From the NCBI GenBank assembly GCA_900550855.1, contig URTQ01000046.1, forward strand, positions 1 through 10,047: a DNA stretch of 10,047 nt. Direction: 5' to 3'. A model generated the notes under the pieces. The model saw only the letters and a list, made by a program, of their open reading frames with translations. It had not been told where the DNA came from and made no database searches. Source of the DNA: an uncultured Eubacteriales bacterium (lineage in GTDB: Bacteria > Bacillota > Clostridia > Christensenellales > CAG-917). The stretch's first letter is position 1, and each line of letters starts with the position of its first letter. Positions 1 through 5,722 of this stretch are shown here, piece after piece. Position numbers and translations under genes: made by a program.

Positions 1-13
1 CTCAAATTTATGC

Positions 14-60
14 AGAGGGGGAACGGCGGTGGGGGAAACACGTGAGGAAGGGGGAAAGTT
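14..60 (+). repeat. G-rich dispersed repeat, left copy (inverted relative to 10001-10047)
   Basis: This purine-rich stretch has three G-runs (17-21, 31-35, 50-54), each followed by AA. Its reverse complement matches the right end of the window: positions 14-57 against 10047-10004 agree at 39 of 44 bases with no gap, and the match continues weakly to about position 60. The mismatches are at 29, 31, 35, 42 and 50. It lies downstream of the 3' end of the minus-strand membrane gene, with a hairpin in between. No transposase or reading frame goes with it. It is best seen as an intergenic dispersed repeat; the family is not identified. Confidence 0.75.
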
Positions 61-113
61 CAATTCAAGTTGCACATCATATACTTTATGTAGACGATGA
101 CCGCAATAGCACT

Positions 114-141
114 GCTTGTTTGGGTAGAAGCCCAAACAAGC
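114..141 (-). terminator. Perfect 11-bp hairpin, candidate terminator without a U-tract
   Basis: GCTTGTTTGGG (114-124) pairs perfectly with CCCAAACAAGC (131-141) around a 6-base loop. It begins one base past the stop codon of the minus-strand membrane gene (142-144), where a terminator would be expected. Neither strand has a run of T after the stem, so it is not a textbook intrinsic terminator. It could instead stabilise the mRNA 3' end. Confidence 0.45.
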
Positions 142-531
142 CTACGCTTTGCGTGATTTCAGGTTTACGGTGATTATGCCGCTTATCGCGCCTGCTACGG
201 GCAACGTTATCAAATCAATCCAACTGAAAGTTACGTCTTTGAATCCGTTCAGGGCAGAGAAGATTAAAAACGTGAAAAGCATATACACAAGTCCGCTTAT
301 CGCGCCTTTGACAAGTCCGTTTTGCGGATTCTTGAACGCAAGCATTACGCCCACGAGCAACGACAAAATCTTGATTGCGATGTTGACGGGCATTATCACT
401 TTGTTTTCGACGTTCGCAAAACGGATTACGATTGCGAAAATCAGCACCAAAGCAAGAGATATCAGGGTTGCAAACAGCACGGCTTTCAATACGTCCGTGA
501 CGTCGGTTTTTACGTTTTTGGCTTTTTCCAT
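142..531 (-). CDS. TIGR04086/DUF3792-like small four-helix membrane protein
   Basis: This encodes 129 residues when started at the ATG at 529-531. It is an integral membrane protein of unknown biochemical role. Four hydrophobic segments are visible at about residues 15-38, 46-66, 73-95 and 103-122, with a charged N-terminus (MEKAKNVKTD) and a basic C-terminus (LKSRKA). The small-residue pattern in the last two helices (KGAISGLVYMLFTF and LPVAGAISGII) and the length of about 130 resemble the TIGR04086/DUF3792 family, which sits near secD in many Clostridia. The frame stays open upstream to a TTG at 573, but that start lies upstream of a plausible promoter (-10 at 557-562), so the internal ATG is preferred. 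No clear Shine-Dalgarno precedes the ATG. The gene is divergent from secD, whereas I recall it as co-directional in related genomes. Family assignment is by pattern only. Confidence 0.7.
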   Translation of the reverse strand: MEKAKNVKTDVTDVLKAVLFATLISLALVLIFAIVIRFANVENKVIMPVNIAIKILSLLVGVMLAFKNPQNGLVKGAISGLVYMLFTFLIFSALNGFKDVTFSWIDLITLPVAGAISGIITVNLKSRKA

Positions 532-556
532 ATCACAAACTATGAGGTTTGGCAAA

Positions 557-586
557 AATATATGCGTTTGCAAGCAAATTTTGCAA
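557..586 (-). promoter_or_regulatory. Candidate promoter of the minus-strand membrane gene
   Basis: Read on the minus strand, TTGCAA (586-581) is followed by an 18-base spacer and TATATT (562-557). The start of transcription would fall near 550, giving a leader of about 18 bases before the ATG at 531. The -35 matches consensus at 4 of 6 positions and the -10 at 5 of 6. A direct repeat of TTTGCAA (567-573 and 580-586) overlaps the -35 and the spacer. This is a sequence match only. Confidence 0.35.
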
Positions 587-616
587 CTTAAAACGGCACA
601 ATCGCATCATATTTTC

Positions 617-645
617 TTGACTTGACAAGATGTTATAGTTATAAT
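617..645 (+). promoter_or_regulatory. secDF promoter (sigma-A type)
   Basis: TTGACT (617-622) is followed by exactly 17 bases and then a perfect TATAAT (640-645). Transcription would start near 652, leaving a leader of about 26 bases before the secD GTG. A second TTGACA at 622-627 is only 12 bases from this -10, so the first hexamer is the better partner. This is the strongest promoter match in the window and fits the divergent arrangement with the minus-strand gene. Confidence 0.7.
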
Positions 646-663
646 ATTTATGTTTTACTATAT

Positions 664-677
664 GGAGGACTAGTCCT
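664..677 (+). promoter_or_regulatory. secD ribosome binding site within a 12-bp palindrome
   Basis: GGAGG at 664-668 lies 9 bases before the GTG at 678 and fixes the secD start. Its last three bases begin a perfect palindrome, AGGACTAGTCCT (666-677), that ends right against the start codon. Folded in RNA this would give only a 4-bp stem with a 4-base loop, so any occlusion of the site would be weak. A dimeric operator is the alternative. Confidence 0.65.
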
Positions 678-2033
678 GTGAACAAGAAGAAGTCAATAGT
701 CGTCTTGTGTATAGTGAGTGTATTCATCATTCTTATGGCTGTGTTTGCCGTGGTTTCGTTCCCGATCGCAGGCACGGTTTACGATTACACGGGCTATGCA
801 AAGACAATCAAACTAGGTTTAGATATGTCGGGCGGTGTGTCCGCTGTCTTTAAGGTCGCAAACGACGACCACGGCGATTTCGATACTCGCGTCAGCGGTA
901 CTATAAGTTCGCTTCAAAGCCTGCTCGTTTCCAAGGGTTACACCGAAGCAACGGTCACCAAAGGCACGTCGAGCGACGGTAGCACCACGATCCGCGTCGA
1001 AATTCCCGACGTCGACGATCCCGCAAGAGTGCTCGAACTTATCGGTCGTCCCGCATCGCTTTACTTCACGCTCACCGATCTCGGCAGTGAAGCAAGCAAT
1101 TCGGATCTCGAAAAGGAAGCGTTCCTCAACGGTCGCGAACACCTCGAAAACGCATACGTCACGACCGCAGACAACGGCGACTTTGCAATCGGTTTGAAAT
1201 TCAACACCGAAGGCGCAAAGAAGTTCGGTGAAATCACTTCCGCAAACGTCGGCAAAAAGACATATATCTACGTCGGCGGACAAAAGATAATGGAACCGTC
1301 CATCAATGCGGCAATCACCAACGGATCTGCAATCATCACCGGCAACTACACGTATCAATCCGCTTACGAATACGCAACCAAACTTCAATCGGGCACGTTC
1401 GGCGTCACGCTTCAACTTGCCGAAGTAAGAAGCATATCAGCAACGCTCGGTGAAAACTCGATTCGCGTCGCGCTCATCGCAGGTATCGTCGGCGTCGCGC
1501 TCATCTTCGTATTTATGGCGTGCGCGTATCGCGGACTCGGACTTGCGGCAGACCTCTCGCTTTGCGTGTATATCGTGCTTCTCATCTGGTTTTGCGCAGT
1601 GCTTCCGTGGGTGCAACTCACTCTGCCCGGTATCGCGGGTATCTTGCTCTCAATCGGTATGGCAGTCGACGCAAACGTCATCATCTTCGAGAGAGTCAAG
1701 GATGAATACAAACACTCGACAAAGCCCATTGCGACTTGCATAAAGATAGGTTTCAAACGCTCGACGGGCGCAATCATCGACGGTCAAGTCACAACGCTTA
1801 TCGGCGCAATCGTGCTTTGGATTCTCGGCTCGGCTTCAATCGTAGGCTTCGCCGTGACGCTCTTTATCGGTATCATTCTCTCGCTGTTCTGCTCGCTCGT
1901 AGTCACCAGACTCGTGCTCAAAGCGTTTATGCCGCTCAACAGTACAAGCGAGAAGTTCTACGCTTTGAAACGCGTCAAAGAGGACGAAAACAACGATTCC
2001 GTTCCTACGCAAATTGCAAAGGAGGAGGCATAA
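678..2033 (+). CDS. secD: SecD, Sec translocon accessory subunit
   Basis: This encodes 451 residues. SecD pairs with SecF in the membrane and uses the proton or sodium gradient to help pull exported proteins through SecYEG. The family signature LGLDMSGG is at residues 46-53, after the first membrane helix (about 8-30). An extracytoplasmic domain spans roughly 54-255 and is followed by five closely packed helices (about 262-415). The diagnostic TLPGIAGILLSIGMAVDANVIIFER region (315-339) includes the intrahelical Asp331 of GMAVDANV, the expected ion-path residue. The cytoplasmic tail is acidic and Lys-rich. The GTG start is chosen because GGAGG lies 9 bases upstream and a strong promoter precedes it. 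secF begins one base after the stop, so the two are surely co-transcribed. Length is typical of stand-alone SecD proteins of Clostridia, with a smaller external domain than enterobacterial SecD. Confidence 0.96.
   Translation: MNKKKSIVVLCIVSVFIILMAVFAVVSFPIAGTVYDYTGYAKTIKLGLDMSGGVSAVFKVANDDHGDFDTRVSGTISSLQSLLVSKGYTEATVTKGTSSDGSTTIRVEIPDVDDPARVLELIGRPASLYFTLTDLGSEASNSDLEKEAFLNGREHLENAYVTTADNGDFAIGLKFNTEGAKKFGEITSANVGKKTYIYVGGQKIMEPSINAAITNGSAIITGNYTYQSAYEYATKLQSGTFGVTLQLAEVRSISATLGENSIRVALIAGIVGVALIFVFMACAYRGLGLAADLSLCVYIVLLIWFCAVLPWVQLTLPGIAGILLSIGMAVDANVIIFERVKDEYKHSTKPIATCIKIGFKRSTGAIIDGQVTTLIGAIVLWILGSASIVGFAVTLFIGIILSLFCSLVVTRLVLKAFMPLNSTSEKFYALKRVKEDENNDSVPTQIAKEEA
2021..2028 (+). promoter_or_regulatory. 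secF ribosome binding site (GGAGGAGG)
   Basis: A strong GGAGGAGG lies inside the last codons of secD, 6 bases before the ATG at 2035. It selects this ATG over an in-frame TTG at 2014 that would lie upstream of the ribosome site. Confidence 0.85.
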
Positions 2034-2034
2034 T

Positions 2035-3237
2035 ATGAAAAACAATAACTTCCGCAATCTTTGCAAAAATTACAGCGTTTGCAAAAACGCAAAATACGCC
2101 GCAATCATTCCGTTCGTAATCGTGCTTGCCGCAATCATCGTTATCGTGGCACTCGGTTCGACTTCGGGAAGTTACTCCGACGCCGTCGGCATCGGCATCG
2201 ACTTCGAGGGCGGTACGATTCTCACCGTTACGCTCGGCGAAGACATCCTTAACGACACCGTTTACGAGCAAAAGGGCAACGAACTCAAAAACGTCATCGA
2301 AGGCGTTGAAGTCGACGGTCAACACGTCGTGGTAAGTTATATGCAACGTCAAGAGGCAAACGACAACTCGAAAACCTCTATCGTGTTCAGATACAAAAAC
2401 GTATTCGACGACGACGCTAAAATAAACACTATGAACGAAGCGATAAGAAAAGCGGTTGACGACAAGGTCGACCCGAACGTTTCGCTCACCGACGCAAACA
2501 AGATAACGTACGAATCTATCGGCGCAACCGCCGCTGCGGACTTGCTCTCGAAAGCGGGCATCGCTCTTGCGGTTTCAATCGCTTTGATTCTCGTGTACAT
2601 CATGATTCGCTTCACGTTCACGAGCGCAATCGCAGCCGTCATCGCGTTGCTTCACGACGTCGTCATTATGTTTGCTCTCACCGTCATTTGCAGAGTGCAA
2701 ATCAACAGTTCCTACGTCGCGGCTATGATAACCATCGTTGCTTACTCAATCAACAACACAATCGTTATCTTCGACCGCTGCCGTGAAACTATCAAACCGC
2801 TCAAAGGTCAAAAGGACATCGACTACAAGGGTATCGGCGATATGGCAGTTCGCTCGTCGCTCACTCGTACCGTGTATTCGACTCTCACCACAATGGTTAC
2901 GATTATCTTCCTTGCAATCCTCGGAAGCGACACCATAAGAGAGTTCTGCGTGCCTATCATTCTCGGTTTGCTTGCAGGTTTGTTCTCGGCAACCAACCTC
3001 GCAACGCCGCTTTGGGCAGAACTCAGTATCTCTTGGGATAAGGCCAAAGCAAAATATGCAAAACGCAACGCCGTAACCTACGACAAGAAAGAGGACACCG
3101 ATTCCGAAATCGTCGTCGGCGAGGACGGGGAACAAACGATCAGACCGCAAGTCAAACAAGCGGGTCAACAAAAACAAAAACAAAACGTCGTCTACAAATA
3201 TTCGAAGAAGAACACGACGTTCAAAAAGAAAAAATAA
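2035..3237 (+). CDS. secF: SecF, Sec translocon accessory subunit
   Basis: This encodes 400 residues from the ATG at 2035. It is the partner of SecD in the SecDF export motor. The first helix is at about residues 20-41, followed by the signature GIDFEGG (54-60), an external domain to about 170, and five helices to about 330. Other family marks are ALLHDVVIMF (204-213), YSINNTIVIFDR (237-248) and SLTRTVYSTLTTM (275-287), where Arg278 matches the conserved arginine of the ion path. Residue 241 is Asn (AAC at 2755-2757), where E. coli and Thermus proteins have Asp (NDT-type motif); the matching Asp of SecD is intact. The last 30 or so residues form a hydrophilic Gln/Lys-rich tail ending in KKKK. 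One base separates it from secD, and a terminator follows the stop. Confidence 0.96.
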   Translation: MKNNNFRNLCKNYSVCKNAKYAAIIPFVIVLAAIIVIVALGSTSGSYSDAVGIGIDFEGGTILTVTLGEDILNDTVYEQKGNELKNVIEGVEVDGQHVVVSYMQRQEANDNSKTSIVFRYKNVFDDDAKINTMNEAIRKAVDDKVDPNVSLTDANKITYESIGATAAADLLSKAGIALAVSIALILVYIMIRFTFTSAIAAVIALLHDVVIMFALTVICRVQINSSYVAAMITIVAYSINNTIVIFDRCRETIKPLKGQKDIDYKGIGDMAVRSSLTRTVYSTLTTMVTIIFLAILGSDTIREFCVPIILGLLAGLFSATNLATPLWAELSISWDKAKAKYAKRNAVTYDKKEDTDSEIVVGEDGEQTIRPQVKQAGQQKQKQNVVYKYSKKNTTFKKKK

Positions 3238-3244
3238 TCGATGG

Positions 3245-3275
3245 CTGCGCCCTCACAGAGTGAGGGCGTAGTTTT
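3245..3275 (+). terminator. Rho-independent terminator after secF
   Basis: An 11-bp stem (3245-3255 with 3261-3271, one G-T wobble) encloses a 5-base loop and is followed at once by TTTT (3272-3275). The stop codon of secF is 8 bases upstream. The recJ ATG is only 10 bases past the T-run, so transcripts for recJ must either read through this hairpin or start inside secF. Confidence 0.85.
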
Positions 3276-3285
3276 ATGAATTTGT

Positions 3286-5580
3286 ATGAGATACGTCGTA
3301 AAAACACCTCGTTTTCAACTCTCAAACGAGCAAGTCGAACTTGCAAAGCGTCTTGGAATTTCCCAAGACTTTTTGCGTTTGTTGCTCGGTAGGGGAATGA
3401 GCGAGGATTCTCTTTACGACTATCTGCATCCGTCTATCGACAAACTTTCCTCACCGTACGAGATTGACGGAATGAAAGAGGCGGTCGAACGCATTAAACA
3501 AGCGATTGCAAACAAAGAAAAGGTGCTTATTTACGGCGACTACGACTGCGACGGCATTTGCGCGATTTCGACGCTTATGCTGTATCTTCGCGACAAACTC
3601 GACGTGTTTTATTTCATTCCCGACCGCAACAAAGACGGCTACGGAATAAGCGTCGATACGCTTGAAAGAATCCTCGCTTATCACTCGCCGACACTCGTTA
3701 TCACCGTCGATACGGGCATTACGGCGATTGACGAAGTAGAGTTTTTGAAGTCGAAAGGAATCGATACCATCGTCACCGACCACCACGAGCCGCAAGAGAG
3801 AATCCCCAATTGTATCGTGGTTGACCCCAAAGTCGCAAGAAAAGGCTTTTTCGACCTTTGCGGCGCAGGCGTTGCGCTCAAACTCGTTGAGGCTTTGGGC
3901 GGCAGAGAGGAAGCGAAAAAGTATCTCGACATAGTGGCTATCGCAACGATTGCGGACGTCGTACCCCTCAAAAACGACAACAGAATCATTGCGTATTACG
4001 GCTTGAAGCAAATCACCAAATCGCCGCGCAAGGGCGTGAAAATGCTTCTCAATCAAGAAAGCGTTTCCGCGCAGGACGTTATGTTCCGCCTCGCACCGAG
4101 AATGAACGCCGCAGGCAGACTCAACTCGGCAATGAAAGTCGTGGGGTTGTTTCTCGAAACCGACTATTTCCTTTTGAGAACGCTCACCGACGAACTTGCA
4201 AGGGACAACGCCCAAAGACAAGAACTTTGCGAAAAGGCGGTCGAAAGCGCAAAAGCGCAACTTGCAGGCATAGATTTCAACGACGTAGGCATAATCGTGC
4301 TAAAAAGCAACGAATGGGAAGCGGGTATTCTCGGCATTGCGTGCGCAAGACTCGTCGAGGAATTCAAACGCCCGACCATTTTGTTTGCTCGCACGGACGA
4401 GGGCGAACTTCGAGGCTCGGCTCGTTCCATTCCGCAAGTTAACATATTCGAGTTGCTCTGCTCGCTGTCCGAATACTTCACGGGATTCGGCGGTCACGCG
4501 CAGGCGGCAGGCATTTCGATGAACGAGGATAAGTTCGACGATTTCGTAAAGGCGGCGAATAAATCATTGCTCGATATGCACGAAAAACTCGACCTTACCC
4601 ACGAGATAAGTTGCGAGATGGAATTGCCTTTCGATATGGACTTTTTGTCCTTTGCAAAGGAACTCGAACTTTTAGAGCCGACGGGCTATCAGAATCCGCG
4701 CCCGACTTTCCTCGTGAAAGCGCAAGGTCTTCGCTTCGACAGAATAGGATTCTCGCAACACGTCAAATACGTTGCGAAAAACATCGAACTTATGGGATTT
4801 TCGAAATTCGCGCCTTGCCTTGCCGCAAAGACGGGCAGAGTGGATTTTGAGATTTCTCTCGGCATAAACGCATTCCAGAACAGAGAATCCGCGCAAGGCA
4901 TCATTCAGACGTTGCAGTTTGAGGATATCGATATCGACGACGACGAGGCGATAAGAATGAATTTGCACCAACTCGATTGCGAGGGAAGTGCAAGTCTTCC
5001 GCAAACGACGGCGGAAAAAGCGGAAGAATGGCTCAAAGAGCCGTTCGGCACTGCAATCGTGTGCTTCTCGCACGCAGAATACGACAGCGTTTGCAAGGCA
5101 AGCGAAAGGATAAAGTCGCTTCCCGTTCTCGTTGCGACCCCTCGTTGCTTAAATCCAGAAAACTGCGTGGTGCTGTGTCCTGCCGATTGCTTCGATTTTT
5201 CCTTCTTCAACCGTATTATCGTAGCAGGTCATCCGCTTTGCGATGGGTATCTTGCAAAACTGCAAAAGGAATCAAACGAGATATACGCGCTCGGCGACTG
5301 CTCACCCAAGCCGATTTCCGTCAGCAAAGACGTGCTTCGCAAGGTGTACAAAGAGATTGTCAACGTATCTCGCCGTACGCCCAAAATGGCAAGTCCGCAC
5401 AAGATGTACGTTATGGTTTGTTCGGGATATAAAACGAGCGAAAGCACCTTTATGCTCGCACTCAAAATCTTCGACCAAGTTGGCACGGTGCGCATAAACG
5501 ACAAAGGATTTGTCGAAATATCGGCAAAATCCGTAAATCTCGAAAACAGCATTGCATACCGCAACGTTTCAAAGGCATAA
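3286..5580 (+). CDS. recJ: RecJ, single-stranded-DNA-specific 5'-3' exonuclease
   Basis: This encodes 764 residues. RecJ degrades single-stranded DNA from 5' ends during recombination, mismatch and base-excision repair in the cytoplasm. The DHH-family metal motifs are complete: GDYDCDG (84-90), VDTG (141-144), TDHHE (164-168) and ADVVPL (223-228, Asp224). MNAAGRL (273-279) follows, and the DHHA1 motif GGHAQAAG is at 402-409. An OB-like DNA-binding region follows at about 440-545. The last 200 or so residues match the extra C-terminal domain of Bacillus/Clostridium RecJ, which makes these proteins near 780 residues rather than the roughly 577 of E. coli. The ATG at 3286 is the first possible start, because an in-frame TGA lies at 3277-3279. 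It has no Shine-Dalgarno; the upstream bases are T-rich. No promoter is evident in the 48-bp gap after secF. The reading frame is intact. Confidence 0.96.
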   Translation: MRYVVKTPRFQLSNEQVELAKRLGISQDFLRLLLGRGMSEDSLYDYLHPSIDKLSSPYEIDGMKEAVERIKQAIANKEKVLIYGDYDCDGICAISTLMLYLRDKLDVFYFIPDRNKDGYGISVDTLERILAYHSPTLVITVDTGITAIDEVEFLKSKGIDTIVTDHHEPQERIPNCIVVDPKVARKGFFDLCGAGVALKLVEALGGREEAKKYLDIVAIATIADVVPLKNDNRIIAYYGLKQITKSPRKGVKMLLNQESVSAQDVMFRLAPRMNAAGRLNSAMKVVGLFLETDYFLLRTLTDELARDNAQRQELCEKAVESAKAQLAGIDFNDVGIIVLKSNEWEAGILGIACARLVEEFKRPTILFARTDEGELRGSARSIPQVNIFELLCSLSEYFTGFGGHAQAAGISMNEDKFDDFVKAANKSLLDMHEKLDLTHEISCEMELPFDMDFLSFAKELELLEPTGYQNPRPTFLVKAQGLRFDRIGFSQHVKYVAKNIELMGFSKFAPCLAAKTGRVDFEISLGINAFQNRESAQGIIQTLQFEDIDIDDDEAIRMNLHQLDCEGSASLPQTTAEKAEEWLKEPFGTAIVCFSHAEYDSVCKASERIKSLPVLVATPRCLNPENCVVLCPADCFDFSFFNRIIVAGHPLCDGYLAKLQKESNEIYALGDCSPKPISVSKDVLRKVYKEIVNVSRRTPKMASPHKMYVMVCSGYKTSESTFMLALKIFDQVGTVRINDKGFVEISAKSVNLENSIAYRNVSKA

Positions 5581-5618
5581 AACCGAAATATTTTTTGCTT
5601 TTGCGGCTTTTGGGCGTA

Positions 5619-5647
5619 TTGCAATGTTTTGTTTTATAAAGTATAAT
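5619..5647 (+). promoter_or_regulatory. rel operon promoter (sigma-A type)
   Basis: TTGCAA (5619-5624) precedes a 17-base spacer and a perfect TATAAT (5642-5647). Transcription would begin near 5654, giving a leader of about 69 bases before the rel ATG. It lies in the AT-rich 142-bp gap after recJ, which has no obvious terminator, so rel may also receive read-through from recJ. Confidence 0.65.
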
Positions 5648-5665
5648 AATTATATATTGACGTAA

Positions 5666-5704
5666 AAACGATATTAAACGCGCGCATATGCGACGGTATC
5701 GTTT
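5666..5704 (+). promoter_or_regulatory. Leader hairpin upstream of rel
   Basis: AAACGATA (5666-5673) and TATCGTTT (5697-5704) are perfect 8-bp complements. They enclose a GC-rich palindrome, CGCATATGCG (5683-5692), that could form a small inner stem. The structure sits in the predicted 5' leader and ends 18 bases before the rel ATG. It is not followed by a T-run, so it is not a terminator. It matches no riboswitch class that I recognise; a role in translation control is only a guess. Confidence 0.4.
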
Positions 5705-5722
5705 GGCGCAATCAAGAAAAAT

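Noticed and set aside
17..54. G-quadruplex in the G-rich repeat
   Set aside because: Only three runs of three or more G are present in either copy and the spacing is long, so the usual four-run pattern is not met.
149..625. Plus-strand frames (149-625 and 322-591) over the membrane gene
   Set aside because: The minus-strand frame has four clean membrane helices and a family resemblance; the plus-strand products look like reversed coding sequence.
5657..5662. A second rel promoter using TTGACG
   Set aside because: No -10-like hexamer lies 16 to 18 bases downstream; that stretch is GC-rich.
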